Part shown: positions 10,501 to 18,964 of the stretch, in pieces
How positions within the stretch are numbered: the first letter of the stretch is position 1
How the letters are laid out: every line of letters begins with the position of its first letter
Origin: Chloroflexota bacterium
Lineage (GTDB): Bacteria > Chloroflexota > Anaerolineae > JAAYZQ01
NCBI GenBank assembly: GCA_018606645.1
Contig: JAGVRI010000003.1
Location: 91,322-155,321 of the forward strand
Direction: 5' to 3'
Length of the DNA stretch: 64,000 nt
Program-made: the position numbers and the translations under genes
The notes under the pieces: model-generated
What the model saw: only the letters and a program-made list of their open reading frames with translations
What the model was told of the DNA's origin: nothing
Database searches by the model: none

Positions 10501-12222
10501 CTCGGCCAGGTCAGCCAGGCATTGAGCAAAGCAGCAGATCTCAAGACTATTTTGAACATTGTGCTTGACGAGGTTCTTTCGCTGCTGGAAAGCCAGGAGG
10601 GATCGGTCATTCTCATTGACCCGCCGGACAGTAACCGATTGCGGATTGTGGCTGAACGTGGGCTCGGACCCGAGGTGGTCAAGGCCTTCAATAGTCGGCC
10701 GGTCTACACCCATGAAGGCACCTTCAAGCGAGCCCTTGGGACCGGACAGATTATCGAAATCGCGGACACGGCCAGAGACCCTGATTTTCTGCGTGACGTA
10801 GGTTCTCGGGCAAGGGCCGTCACCAATATCCCCCTGGCGACCGAGCGGGGATCGATCGGGTTGATTGCGGTTGGGGGGTTGCCTAAGGACGAGATGACGC
10901 GACGCTTGCTGCGTGCTCTGGCTGATATGGCGGCGGCAGCGATTGACAAGGAACGCCTGCGTCTGGAGACGGCCAATCGTCTTTCCGAGGTGACCACGCT
11001 GTATACCCTGGCTGCCCAGATTACGAGCAGCTTGTCGCTGGACAAAGTGATGGATTCGATCGTCACTATCCTTAAACTCACCCTCAACTGCCGGGCGTGT
11101 AGTATTTTCTTGCTGGATCCGTCCGGCGAATACCTGCAACTGGAGGCCGGTGCCGGCCAGTCGGCGGCGTGGAAAGGAGTGGCCCGGTTGCGGGTGGGCG
11201 AGGGGGTGAGTGGCCGGGTGATCGCGGAGCGACGTTCGATCTATGTGCCGGACACGCACCGGGAGCCAGATTTCCTTTTCTTCGATCCCAGCATCCGATC
11301 GCTGCTGGTGGTGCCCCTGATGGTTCGCAACAAGGTGATCGGAACTCTGAGCATTGACGATACCAAACCGGATGCGTTTGATGATGAGATTCGTTTGCTG
11401 ACCATTGCGGCCGCTCAGGCGGCGGTGGCGATTGAGAATGCCCGGCTTTACGAAAGTCTGCAGAAAAGCTATGCCGATCTGGAGCAAGCCTTTATGGAAT
11501 TGCGCGAACTGGATCGGATGAAATCCGAGTTTGTGCAGAATATTTCCCATGAACTGCGCACTCCATTGACATTTATTAAAGGGTATATCGAGTTGCTGCG
11601 GGATGGAGACATGGGCGAATTGACCGAAGAGCAACAGATGGCGGTGCGGATTGTGGCGGAGAAGGCAGATAGTTTGTCGCGGTTGGTGGATGACATTATT
11701 TCGCTTCAGCGGGTCGGGCAGACTCAGCTTAAGCTGGAGGTCTTTTCTCTGGCTGAGTTGGGCCATGACGCAGTCCAGGCGGCTCAGGCGAGCGCCGCCG
11801 AGGCGGGCATTACGTTGCGTGATGAGATCCCGGCCGATCTCCCTCCGGTGCGAGGGGACCGGCATCGCCTGTTCCAGGTTTTCGATAATCTGCTGGGCAA
11901 TGCGCTCAAGTTCAGCAACCCTGGCGACCAGGTGACTGTTCGAATGCAGGAAGAGGAGACAGCGATCCGCACCGAGGTGGAAGACACGGGGATTGGAATT
12001 CCGGCCGATCAGCTCTCCCGTATCTTTGAACGTTTCTATCAGGTAGACGGTACCACCAAACGACGTCACGGAGGGACTGGGCTGGGACTAGCCATTGTCA
12101 AGCAGATAGTGGAGGCCCACGGAGGGCGAGTGGGCGTGGTCAGCGAACTGAATAAGGGAAGCCTGTTCTACTTTACCATCCCAAAGGCGGACATCGCCCA
12201 CGGGCAGGGAGGCGACGAGTAA
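7600..12222 (+). CDS. Sensor histidine kinase with PAS, seven GAF domains, HisKA and HATPase
   Basis: A 1,540-residue cytosolic kinase. The PAS domain (about residues 8-115) carries a Cys cluster (C48, C58, C63) that could bind metal or sense redox. Seven GAF domains follow with a period near 165 residues, starting at about 130, 296, 464, 629, 799, 964 and 1129. HisKA has the H-box FVQNISHELRTPL with phospho-acceptor His1317. HATPase shows N-box NLLGNALKFS (about 1430), DTGIGIP and GTGLGLAIV. No receiver domain or TM helix. It starts 4 nt after two membrane-protein genes and ends 1 nt before a phosphate acyltransferase gene, so its output may concern energy metabolism. The ligand of each GAF is unknown. 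Confidence 0.93.
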   Translation: MVDRFQQLLNSLTEEVFVVDQELRITYANPAWLRRVGLAPPQVLHRHCYEVLNSDGFCASDSCAARQVFRTGLAVRAMCQGMMEPDGPGWDEWSASPVLDAAGSVAEVVLVCCPQVPRPGGDRLGEQGSIIELLQMAVDGIRSGQGVRAVLDSILEQLRSVVEYDSASIALVEKQGWRIIAERGLPPELQALDLVFPDDDPKIVWIYQTRQPLVIPDVQSDPRWRPIQGSEYIRSWLGVPLLVMGELIGVLNLDKAIPGYFQATDISRVLAFAAQAAVVIQHARMLEKASQRAEQLRLIGDISQGVLSILDADALLEYAVQAIQNRFGYYYVGIFLTDPDGEYVVEQASRYPNGIDASVRERLRFRIGEEGIIGHVAGMGQAYLANDTSRDPYFIVDMLLPETRSELVAPIKLGDRVIGILDVNSDRVHAFDDHDLFVIQNLADQLAIGLQNARLFEETEARVQELTALATVGQAITTLELDDVLDSIAKNALQAVQAEMSSVYLLNDQGLLIPRSVQGMRREAFLLSIFRLGEGTIGRAAQTGEPLLVHDTRVDPVFVVKSDLSKLIRNSLTIPLRVRDRVIGTLEVCNKRQGGTFTNADVRLLSAFAAQAAVAIENARLFQAEREQRELAEALREAAAVLGSSLKLDQVLDHILDQVSRVVPSGVVNVMLIEGEEARIVRWRGYEQFGVGDRITSLRFRVEQTPTLRQIRNTGKSLVVSDTESYPDWVRAPEVAWLRSYAGAPIRVREEVIGFLNVDSPIPGYFVEGHAERLQAFADQASLAIANARLYQEVERHLEEALVLNRLASAAVSSLKLDEILQRGLSALVGVRNFERVHVLLLDPAREELWLHPALRHLFPPVELDRLPLGKGITGWVAQTGQPLLVGDVRQSPLYVAGYRDTLSELAVPLKVGERILGVLDVQSTRLNAFTEADLGFLTMLAAMLSPVIENAHLYEEMQQRLRELTALGQVSQALSKAADLKTILNIVLDEVLSLLESQEGSVILIDPPDSNRLRIVAERGLGPEVVKAFNSRPVYTHEGTFKRALGTGQIIEIADTARDPDFLRDVGSRARAVTNIPLATERGSIGLIAVGGLPKDEMTRRLLRALADMAAAAIDKERLRLETANRLSEVTTLYTLAAQITSSLSLDKVMDSIVTILKLTLNCRACSIFLLDPSGEYLQLEAGAGQSAAWKGVARLRVGEGVSGRVIAERRSIYVPDTHREPDFLFFDPSIRSLLVVPLMVRNKVIGTLSIDDTKPDAFDDEIRLLTIAAAQAAVAIENARLYESLQKSYADLEQAFMELRELDRMKSEFVQNISHELRTPLTFIKGYIELLRDGDMGELTEEQQMAVRIVAEKADSLSRLVDDIISLQRVGQTQLKLEVFSLAELGHDAVQAAQASAAEAGITLRDEIPADLPPVRGDRHRLFQVFDNLLGNALKFSNPGDQVTVRMQEEETAIRTEVEDTGIGIPADQLSRIFERFYQVDGTTKRRHGGTGLGLAIVKQIVEAHGGRVGVVSELNKGSLFYFTIPKADIAHGQGGDE

Positions 12223-12223
12223 C

Positions 12224-13123
12224 ATGCCAATCCGAACATTTGCCGAGTTGCTGGAAGAAGCGCGGGGAAAAGGGCGCAAGTGGGTGGCCGTGGCTGCCGG
12301 CCATCAGAGCGAGGTGATGCTGGCCGGCCTCGATGCCGAAGTCGCCGGCCTGGCCGAGGTCATTCTGGTAGGCGATAGTGACAAGATCCGCCGGATCGCG
12401 GCTGACGAGGGATTTGATATTTCTCGGATGGAAGTTCTTCATGTTCCCGAACCTCGGGAAGCAGCCTGGCAGGTGATGAAGCTCGTCAGCGAAGGCAAGG
12501 CGGATATTGCCATGAAGGGCAAGGTGGAGACGAGCGACTTTTTGCGCGCTGCGCTGAGTAAGGAGCTCGGGCTTCGCGTGGGACGGCTTTTTACCCATGT
12601 GGCTGCCTTTGAGATTCCGGGGTTCGATCGTTTGATCTTTATCAGCGATGCCGGGGTGGTGGTCGCACCTACCCTGGAGCAAAAGGTCCAGATTGTCCAG
12701 AATGCGATTGACGTGGCTCATGCGATGGGGATCAGCCTGCCGCGGGTGGCCATCCTGGCAGCGACCGAAGTGGTGAACCCGAAGATCCCTTCGACTCTTG
12801 ATGCCGCCAACCTGTCCAAGATGGCGGACCGGGGACAGATTCAGGGGGGCCTGGTGGATGGTCCATTGGCTCTGGACAATGCGATATCTCCGGAATCGGC
12901 CAGGATCAAAGGAATCAAGAGCGAAGTGGCTGGCTATGCAGATATCCTGATTGCGCCGGATATCGAAGCGGGCAATGTCCTGGCCAAGGCGATCACCTAT
13001 TTCGCCCAGGGGAAGATGGCCGGTGTGGTGGTGGGGGCCCGCTGTCCGCTGATCCTTCCCTCTCGCTCGGATACCCGTGAAGCCAAGTTGGTTTCGCTGG
13101 CCTTGGGCGTGATGCTGGCATGA
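12224..13123 (+). CDS. Phosphate acyltransferase (phosphate butyryl/acetyltransferase family), paralogue 1
   Basis: A 299-residue PTA/PTB-family enzyme, which exchanges CoA of an acyl-CoA for phosphate so that acyl-phosphate can make ATP through a kinase. Family features are the MKGKVETSDFLRAAL substrate loop, LIFISDAGVVVAPTLEQK, KVQIVQNAID, AATEVVNP and GGLVDGPLALDNAIS. The length fits phosphate butyryltransferase. It overlaps the next gene by ATGA, and a second copy (13903) and an oxoacid:ferredoxin oxidoreductase follow, so a branched-chain or short-chain acyl-CoA is the likely substrate. No acetate or butyrate kinase lies in the window. Confidence 0.87.
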   Translation: MPIRTFAELLEEARGKGRKWVAVAAGHQSEVMLAGLDAEVAGLAEVILVGDSDKIRRIAADEGFDISRMEVLHVPEPREAAWQVMKLVSEGKADIAMKGKVETSDFLRAALSKELGLRVGRLFTHVAAFEIPGFDRLIFISDAGVVVAPTLEQKVQIVQNAIDVAHAMGISLPRVAILAATEVVNPKIPSTLDAANLSKMADRGQIQGGLVDGPLALDNAISPESARIKGIKSEVAGYADILIAPDIEAGNVLAKAITYFAQGKMAGVVVGARCPLILPSRSDTREAKLVSLALGVMLA

Positions 13124-13824
13124 AGCAAGAGGGAACCCTGAGCTCCGGCATCACCATCTTTGCCGGTCGCTTTGGGAGTGGCAAGTCTGAGGTGGCGATT
13201 AATTTCGCCATTTCCCTGGCGTCACGCGCGGAGTCCGGACCGTCAGCGTCTGGGGTGTTCTTGATCGATCTCGATGTGGTGACCCCGTATTTTCGTCTGC
13301 GGGAGATGGCCGAGGAGATGAGCGGGAAAGGAGTGCAGGTCATCGCCCCGGCGGAAGTGGGCCGTTATTTGGACACGCCGGCCATCACGCCGCAGATTCT
13401 GGGAGCGATCCAGCAACCCGCGCGGCCGGTAGTGATCGACGTAGGGGGTGACAAGCAAGGAGCCCGGGTTCTGGGCCTGTACGGCCCCGCAATTCGGCAA
13501 CGAGGGTACGTCTTGCATTTCGTGGTCAACCCCTATCGTCCGTTTACTGACACTCTGGAAGGATTGGTTCGCTCGATTGCGGAGATCGAGGCCGGCGCTC
13601 GCTTGCGAGTTTCCAGTTTGGTGAGCAATCCCAATCTCCGCGAGGAAACGACATTGGAGCACATTCGTGTCGGTCATGCCCGGATCGAGGGTTTTGCGAA
13701 AGAGCTGGGATTGCCGATTGCGTTTATTGGTGTGGAGCGTCGCTGGGTTGAATCGCTGCGCGGCAATGAATTCCAGCAGCCAGTGTTGGCCCTGGATCGG
13801 CATTTTGTGATGGCCTGGGAGTGA
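13120..13824 (+). CDS. P-loop ATPase/GTPase of unknown role in oxoacid oxidation cluster
   Basis: A 234-residue P-loop protein with Walker A GRFGSGKS near residue 17, then FLIDLDVVTPYFRLREM, which resembles the switch region of MinD/ParA-like NTPases. A Walker B-like VVIDVGGD comes near 107. It lacks the ParA-type KGGxGKT signature lysine. It overlaps the upstream acyltransferase gene by 4 nt, so it belongs to this operon. It may be a maturation or insertion factor for the oxidoreductase, or a regulator of the acyltransferases; sequence alone does not decide. Confidence 0.75.
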   Translation: MKQEGTLSSGITIFAGRFGSGKSEVAINFAISLASRAESGPSASGVFLIDLDVVTPYFRLREMAEEMSGKGVQVIAPAEVGRYLDTPAITPQILGAIQQPARPVVIDVGGDKQGARVLGLYGPAIRQRGYVLHFVVNPYRPFTDTLEGLVRSIAEIEAGARLRVSSLVSNPNLREETTLEHIRVGHARIEGFAKELGLPIAFIGVERRWVESLRGNEFQQPVLALDRHFVMAWE

Positions 13825-13902
13825 ACCGCCTGACGGGCTGGGTTGTCTGGAAGCATGGAGCGAAAGCGGTAAGCTGGCAGGAGAGCTGAAAGAGGAACGA
13901 GA

Positions 13903-14832
13903 ATGGTCATTCGGAATTTTGCCCAATTACTGGAAGCGGCTCTTGAACGGGCACCCAAACGGGTGGTCATCGTTGGAGCCGGTCAACGTCAGACCCTGCA
14001 TGCGGCTCGTCTGGCGCGAGGGATGGGGCTGGCACATTGTATCTTGATCGATGATCCTCTACGTTTGCAAAGCGTTGCGACTCAAGAGGGAATCGATCTG
14101 GCGGGAATGGAGATCATCGAACAGGGAGATATGGTCGAGGCGGCCTACCAGGCGGTCGCCATGATCCATGCCGAAGAGGCGGACCTGGTCATGAATGGGC
14201 GGGCCTTGCCGGTAGAACTGATGAAGGCCGCCCTGGATAAGGAGAAGGGATTGCGCATTGGCAAAGTGCTCAGTGATGTAAGCATCTTTGAGATCCCGGA
14301 TATCGATCGCCTGATTCTGGTCAGCGATGTGGGAATGGTCGTGTCTCCGACTCTGGCCCAGAAGGTGGCGATTGTCCAGAACGCGATCGATACGGCCATC
14401 GCCCTGGGTATTGAGCGGCCCAAAGTGGCAATCCTGGCCGCCACCGAGATGGTGAATCCCGAGATGCCGGCCAACATGGATGCGGCCAACCTGTCCAAGA
14501 TGGCGGAGCGAGGCCAGATCCGGGGCGGGTTGGTGGATGGGCCATTGGCGTTGGACAACGCCATCTCACGCAAAGCGGCTGAGATGAAGGGGATCGAGAG
14601 CAAGGTGGCGGGAGATGCCGACATTCTGATCACCCCTGACGTTGAATCGGGCAATATCCTGGCGAAAGCCATTGTGTATTTTGCCAGAGGGCACATGGCG
14701 GCGGTGGTGGTGGGGGCGAAATGTCCGATTATTATGCCCTCTCGTTCCGATCCGCCCGAACAGAAATTGATGTCCCTGGCGTTGGGCGTGTACCTCAGCG
14801 GGTCAGGCGGGGCGCACGGATCGGAGTCGTGA
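13903..14832 (+). CDS. Phosphate acyltransferase (PTA/PTB family), paralogue 2
   Basis: A 309-residue homologue of the protein at 12224, sharing LVSDVGMVVSPTLAQK, AATEMVNPEMP, ANLSKMAERGQI and GGLVDGPLALDNAIS. The substrate loop differs: MNGRALPVELMKAAL replaces MKGKVETSDFLRAAL, so substrate preference may have diverged or the protein may be non-catalytic. The ATG at 13903 follows AGAGGAACGAG. About 245 nt of non-coding DNA containing a hairpin repeat separates it from the oxidoreductase genes. Confidence 0.86.
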   Translation: MVIRNFAQLLEAALERAPKRVVIVGAGQRQTLHAARLARGMGLAHCILIDDPLRLQSVATQEGIDLAGMEIIEQGDMVEAAYQAVAMIHAEEADLVMNGRALPVELMKAALDKEKGLRIGKVLSDVSIFEIPDIDRLILVSDVGMVVSPTLAQKVAIVQNAIDTAIALGIERPKVAILAATEMVNPEMPANMDAANLSKMAERGQIRGGLVDGPLALDNAISRKAAEMKGIESKVAGDADILITPDVESGNILAKAIVYFARGHMAAVVVGAKCPIIMPSRSDPPEQKLMSLALGVYLSGSGGAHGSES

Positions 14833-14937
14833 GGTCTGCCCGTATCCGGTCCAGGGCCGAGCAGGATGACCACGCAGCGAACCGGGGATTCCTGCCCACG
14901 GTTCCTGGCTGGGATTCGAGGATTCAGAGGAGTGGCC

Positions 14938-15061
14938 ATGCCCGCTGGGGCGCCACGAGGGATGAAAATACCCAGGAGCCGGTCCGGGTGGGGGAGTGGA
15001 GCCTTCAGGCGGTGGACCGGCTAAAGCCTCGACTCCCGCGGGCGGGGAGCGGTCTATTTTC
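14938..15061 (+). repeat. Dispersed intergenic hairpin element, copy A
   Basis: This 124-bp element is nearly identical to copy B at 16431-16555. Its core (14992-15037) is an imperfect inverted repeat of two 22-nt arms around a 2-nt centre. The 5' flank carries GGGCGCCACGAGGGATGAA, which recurs at 33320. It sits between a phosphate acyltransferase gene and the ferredoxin subunit gene. It could be a non-autonomous mobile element or an mRNA processing hairpin. Confidence 0.85.
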
Positions 15062-15077
15062 AGAGGAGTAGCAGGGA

Positions 15078-15314
15078 ATGAGCTACATTGTGATCGATGA
15101 AGATCGGTGCAAGGGATGTGAATTGTGCACCACGGTGTGTCCCCAGGGCGATTTGGTGCAGATGGCCGGGCATTTCAACGTGAAGGGGTACCGGCCGTCT
15201 GTATTTGTGGACCCGGAAGGCAGGTGTACCGGTTGCACGTTGTGCGCCATGATGTGTCCGGATACGGTCATTACCGTCTACCGCACGGCGAGGAAGAAGA
15301 AGACCGTTGAATAA
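15078..15314 (+). CDS. 2-oxoacid:ferredoxin oxidoreductase delta subunit (2[4Fe-4S] ferredoxin)
   Basis: A 78-residue ferredoxin-type subunit that carries electrons out of the oxidoreductase. It has two CxxCxxCxxxCP motifs with C11, C14, C17, C21 and C50, C53, C56, C60. It heads the alpha (15366), beta (16612) and gamma (17422) subunit genes. This order, with a separate delta subunit, is typical of 2-ketoisovalerate or 2-oxoglutarate ferredoxin oxidoreductases. Confidence 0.9.
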   Translation: MSYIVIDEDRCKGCELCTTVCPQGDLVQMAGHFNVKGYRPSVFVDPEGRCTGCTLCAMMCPDTVITVYRTARKKKTVE

Positions 15315-15365
15315 GGGAAGTGGATGGTTGGCACACGGCTGAGTGGCTGGAAGGGGTACAGGACG

Positions 15366-16421
15366 ATGAAGATTCTGATGAAAGGCAACGAGGCCATTGC
15401 CGAAGCAGCGATCCGCGCTGGTTGTGAGGCCTATTTTGGCTATCCGATTACGCCTCAGACGGAGGTGTTGGAATACATGGCGCGGCGGATGACGGAGCTG
15501 GGAAGGGCGTTTGTCCAGGCAGAGAGTGAGGTGGGAGCGATCAATATGGTCTATGGAGCTGCCTGTACAGGGGCCCGAGCCATGACCACGACCTCCAGTC
15601 CGGGATACAGCCTGATGCAGGAAGGGATCTCGTACATGGCCATGTCGTTTGTCCCGTGTGTGATTGTGAATATCATGCGCGGTGGACCGGGGCTGGGCAA
15701 TATCCAACCTTCCCAGGGCGATTACTTCCAGATGACCAAGGGCGGGGGCCACGGGGATTATCATCTTCTCAGTCTGGCGCCTTCCACGGTGCAGGAGACC
15801 GTCGATCTGATCATTGAGGCCTTTGACCTGGCGGACAAGTATCGTCAACCGGTCACGGTGATCGCCGACGGTTTGATCGGCCAGATCATGGAGCCGGTCG
15901 AGTTTCCCGATTTGAAGGAACCTCAGCGTCCAGAGCGACCATGGGCCCTGACAGGAGCGAAGGGCCGCAAGAAGAATGTGATTACCTCTCTCTTTTTGGA
16001 TGCCCACGAGTTGGAGCGCGAGAACCTGAAGCTGCAGGCGATCATTGCTCAAATCAAAGCGAATGAGGTTCGGTACGCCGAATACTGGCTGGATGGGGCC
16101 GAAATTGTAGTGATCGCCTACGGTACAGCAGGTCGGATCGCGCAGACGGCGGTCAAGCGGGCGCGGGAACAAGGGATTGCGGTGGGGTTGTTTCGTCCGA
16201 TTTCGGTATTTCCCTTTCCATACGACCGGCTCAGAGAAATTGCGGAAACAGCCCAACAGTTGTTGGTGGTGGAGATGAGTGCGGGGCAGATGCTTGAGGA
16301 TGTGCGTTTGGCGACCTGCAACCGGGTCCCGATTTCGTTTTATGGCAGGATGGGAGGAGTGGTTCCGTTGCCTGAGGAGATCTTGGACAAGATCAAAGGG
16401 CTGGCAGGGACCGGCTCGTGA
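15366..16421 (+). CDS. vorB: 2-oxoacid:ferredoxin oxidoreductase alpha subunit, VorB-like
   Basis: A 351-residue subunit starting [19 protein letters not shown], the hallmark of VorB (3-methyl-2-oxobutanoate:ferredoxin oxidoreductase). Also present are [33 protein letters not shown] and [20 protein letters not shown]. With beta and gamma subunits it oxidatively decarboxylates a 2-oxoacid to acyl-CoA, reducing ferredoxin. Start 15366 is chosen because family members begin here; an in-frame ATG at 15324 would add 14 unrelated residues. KorA (2-oxoglutarate) is the alternative, but the neighbouring butyryltransferase-like genes favour branched-chain substrates. Confidence 0.88.
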   Translation: MKILMKGNEAIAEAAIRAGCEAYFGYPITPQTEVLEYMARRMTELGRAFVQAESEVGAINMVYGAACTGARAMTTTSSPGYSLMQEGISYMAMSFVPCVIVNIMRGGPGLGNIQPSQGDYFQMTKGGGHGDYHLLSLAPSTVQETVDLIIEAFDLADKYRQPVTVIADGLIGQIMEPVEFPDLKEPQRPERPWALTGAKGRKKNVITSLFLDAHELERENLKLQAIIAQIKANEVRYAEYWLDGAEIVVIAYGTAGRIAQTAVKRAREQGIAVGLFRPISVFPFPYDRLREIAETAQQLLVVEMSAGQMLEDVRLATCNRVPISFYGRMGGVVPLPEEILDKIKGLAGTGS

Positions 16422-16430
16422 AGGAGTTCC

Positions 16431-16555
16431 CATGCCCGGATGGGCGCCACGAGGAATGAAAATATCCAGGAGCCGGTCCGGGTGGGGGAGTGAAGCCTTC
16501 AGGCGGTTGACCGGCTAAAGCCTCGACTCCCGCGTGCAGGGAACAGTCTATTTTC
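16431..16555 (+). repeat. Dispersed intergenic hairpin element, copy B
   Basis: This 125-bp copy is about 90% identical to copy A (14938-15061). It lies between the alpha and beta subunit genes of the same operon and has the same hairpin core. Sequence drift is mostly outside the 3' arm, which is unchanged (GGCTAAAGCCTCGACTCCCG). Confidence 0.85.
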
Positions 16556-16611
16556 GAACGAGTGTCTGACTGACTGGTGCATCGTGAAATGGTGTGGCAA
16601 AGGAGTCCAGC

Positions 16612-17379
16612 ATGAGCGAAGATGGTGAATTGGTGTTCCGGCGGCCTGCCGCATTGTCCGATGTGGTCACCCATTATTGTCCTGGATGTATGCATGGGAT
16701 CGTGCATCGGTTGATCGCGGAGGTGATCGATGAACTGGGCATCCGGGAGAGAACCGTTGGTATTGCTCCGGTGGGGTGCTCGGTGTTGGCGTACCACTAC
16801 TTTGAGTGCGATTTTGCCGAAGCAGCCCATGGCCGGGCTCCGGCCATGGCCACAGGTATCAAGCGAACGCATCCGGAATTGGTGGTATTTACCTATCAGG
16901 GTGATGGCGACCTGGCTTCGATCGGCACGAACGAGCTGATTCACGCCGCCGCGCGGGGGGAGAACATTACCGTTGTGTTTATCAACAATGCGGTGTATGG
17001 AATGACCGGTGGCCAGATGGCGCCGACGACCTTGCCTGGCATGGTCACGACTTCGTCACCCTACGGACGGGATGTCAAGAGGCAGGGCTATCCGGTTCGG
17101 GTGTGTGAGTTGGTTTCGCAACTGGATGGGACGGCCTATATTGTACGGCGCAGCGCGTACAAACCGGCTGAAATCCGCAAGCTACGTCAGGCGCTCAAGA
17201 TTGCGTTTCAGGTTCAGATGGCGGAGTTGGGATTTTCGTTGGTAGAAGTGGTGTCCAATTGTCCAACGAACTGGGGCATGACCCCCAAGGAATCGCTGAG
17301 ATTTGTGGAAGAGCGGATGATCGCCTACTATCCCCTCGGCGATTACCGGGTCCGCGATGAAGTCAAGACGCTAAAGTAG
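16612..17379 (+). CDS. 2-oxoacid:ferredoxin oxidoreductase beta subunit (TPP-binding)
   Basis: A 255-residue subunit binding thiamine diphosphate and an Fe-S cluster. It shows HYCPGCMHGIVHRLIAEV, GIAPVGCSV, the TPP/Mg motif GDGDLASIGTNEL and INNAVYGMTGGQMAPTT. The ATG at 16612 follows AAAGGAG (16599-16605) at good spacing; an in-frame GTG at 16594 is less likely. Copy B of the hairpin repeat lies just upstream, separating it from the alpha subunit by 190 nt. Confidence 0.9.
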   Translation: MSEDGELVFRRPAALSDVVTHYCPGCMHGIVHRLIAEVIDELGIRERTVGIAPVGCSVLAYHYFECDFAEAAHGRAPAMATGIKRTHPELVVFTYQGDGDLASIGTNELIHAAARGENITVVFINNAVYGMTGGQMAPTTLPGMVTTSSPYGRDVKRQGYPVRVCELVSQLDGTAYIVRRSAYKPAEIRKLRQALKIAFQVQMAELGFSLVEVVSNCPTNWGMTPKESLRFVEERMIAYYPLGDYRVRDEVKTLK

Positions 17380-17421
17380 ACAGGCCCTTTCTGTTCTTCC
17401 TCTGCTGACTAGGAGCAGACG

Positions 17422-18006
17422 ATGCACGAAGAAGTGATTATCTCTGGGTTTGGTGGGCAAGGCGCCCTCTTTGCCGGCCAACTGCTGGCCTATACCGGCA
17501 TGGATGAGGGATGGCATGTCACCTGGATCCCTTCCTATGGTCCGGAAATGCGCGGAGGGACTGCCCACTGCGTGGTGATTATCTCCGACGATGATATTGG
17601 TTCTCCGGTCATTCGGAATCCGACCATCTGTATTGTGATGAACCCTCCTTCCATGGAAAAGTACGAGCCTCTGGTCAAGCCGGGAGGGTTATTGGTGGTC
17701 AATTCGACCCTGGTACGGACCCGATCGGAGCGAGGTGATATCGAAGTGGTCTACGTTCCGGCCAACGACCTGGCTGCCGAACTGGGGAACGTGCGGATGG
17801 CCAATGTGGTCCTGTTGGGCGCGATGCTGGGCAGACGCGAGATCTTGCCGATTGAAGGTATCAAGCGTACGCTGGAGCGGCATCTTCCTGCTGAACGCAG
17901 ACGTTTCATCGAACCCAACAAGCGGGCGTTGGACCGGGGTGTCGAGTATGTGAGGAAGCAGATTGGGGTCGGGGAACCGGCCAGGCTGGAAGAGCAGGTC
18001 GGATAG
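17422..18006 (+). CDS. 2-oxoacid:ferredoxin oxidoreductase gamma subunit
   Basis: A 194-residue subunit with the family signature [19 protein letters not shown] near the N terminus and [20 protein letters not shown]. It forms part of the CoA/oxoacid site of the oxidoreductase. It follows the beta gene by 42 nt with a TAGGAG ribosome site. The ordered set delta-alpha-beta-gamma makes this a complete four-subunit enzyme. Confidence 0.9.
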   Translation: MHEEVIISGFGGQGALFAGQLLAYTGMDEGWHVTWIPSYGPEMRGGTAHCVVIISDDDIGSPVIRNPTICIVMNPPSMEKYEPLVKPGGLLVVNSTLVRTRSERGDIEVVYVPANDLAAELGNVRMANVVLLGAMLGRREILPIEGIKRTLERHLPAERRRFIEPNKRALDRGVEYVRKQIGVGEPARLEEQVG

Positions 18007-18044
18007 GATCGGCCGGGCGAAATCAGGCGTGGAGAGAGCGGGCA

Positions 18045-18896
18045 GTGCGTCTGGGCAAGGTGAACCTCCAAGTAGTGTCAGATGGAACTTTTTGGGAAGA
18101 TGGAGGCGGCTTGTTTGGGCTGGTGCCGAAGGTTCTGTGGGAGGAATTTGCCACCCCTGATGAAAAGAACCGGGTTTGTCTTGAAACCCGCTGTCTGCTG
18201 ATCGAAGGCCGTCAACAGCGGATTCTGGTGGACACTGGCCTGGGGGACAAGCTGACCGCTGAGGAACGGGCTTTTCTGAACGTGAAGGGCGAGCGGCGTC
18301 TGCTGCAGAATCTGGCGAACCTAGGAATTGGGCCGATGGACATTGACCTGGTGATCAATACCCACCTCCATGCCGATCACTGCGGTGGTAACACGATCGG
18401 AGAGGGGACGGACGGACTGTTGCCCACCTTTGAGAGAGCGACCTACTGCGTCCAACGACTGGAACTGGCCGACGCGCTGTTTCCGAATGAACGAACTCAG
18501 GCGACCTATCGCCTGGAGAACCTGGAGCCGGTCCAGCAGAGGGGGCAGTTGCGGGTTCTATGGGGTGACACACGAATTACGGAGGAGGTGCGGGTCGTGG
18601 TGACACCCGGTCACACGCGAGCTCATCAGTGTGTACTGATTGAGAGTGAAGGGGAAAAAGCGGTGTTCCTTGGGGATGTCGCTTCGTGGCCAGTTCATCT
18701 CGAGCGACTGGCCTGGGTGTCGGCCTATGATGTCGAGCCGTTGGTCAGTATCGAGACCAAGAGAAGCCTGGCTCGTTGGGCTGTCGAGGAGCATGTGCTC
18801 CTTCTCTTTGAACACCACCCGCAGATCATGGCCGGCTATTTGCATCCGACCGAGCGAGCGGATCGTTTCTGGCTGGAGCCAGTGGAAATCGAGTGA
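18045..18896 (+). CDS. Metallo-beta-lactamase-fold hydrolase
   Basis: A 283-residue MBL-fold protein with the metal motif THLHADHCGG (H107, H109, D111, H112), then TPGHTRAHQ and FLGDVASWP supplying further ligands. This matches the glyoxalase II/quorum-lactonase-like subgroup, where the substrate cannot be told from sequence. The GTG start follows GGAGAG. It is the last gene of the oxoacid operon (38 nt after gamma), so a thioesterase-like or housekeeping role towards acyl-CoA is possible but unproven. Confidence 0.82.
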   Translation: MRLGKVNLQVVSDGTFWEDGGGLFGLVPKVLWEEFATPDEKNRVCLETRCLLIEGRQQRILVDTGLGDKLTAEERAFLNVKGERRLLQNLANLGIGPMDIDLVINTHLHADHCGGNTIGEGTDGLLPTFERATYCVQRLELADALFPNERTQATYRLENLEPVQQRGQLRVLWGDTRITEEVRVVVTPGHTRAHQCVLIESEGEKAVFLGDVASWPVHLERLAWVSAYDVEPLVSIETKRSLARWAVEEHVLLLFEHHPQIMAGYLHPTERADRFWLEPVEIE

Positions 18897-18964
18897 CGCA
18901 TTTCAACCGGGCGGGTTTGATGGGTAGCAGGACGCTGCGGCTCAGAACCGATTGAGAATGTGGA

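Noticed and set aside
10198-12069. Long minus-strand open frame opposite the GAF kinase (also 2678-3964 opposite secA, 52805-54394 opposite acsB)
   Set aside because: Codon-bias shadows of strongly conserved plus-strand genes; the translations show no family features and no ribosome sites.
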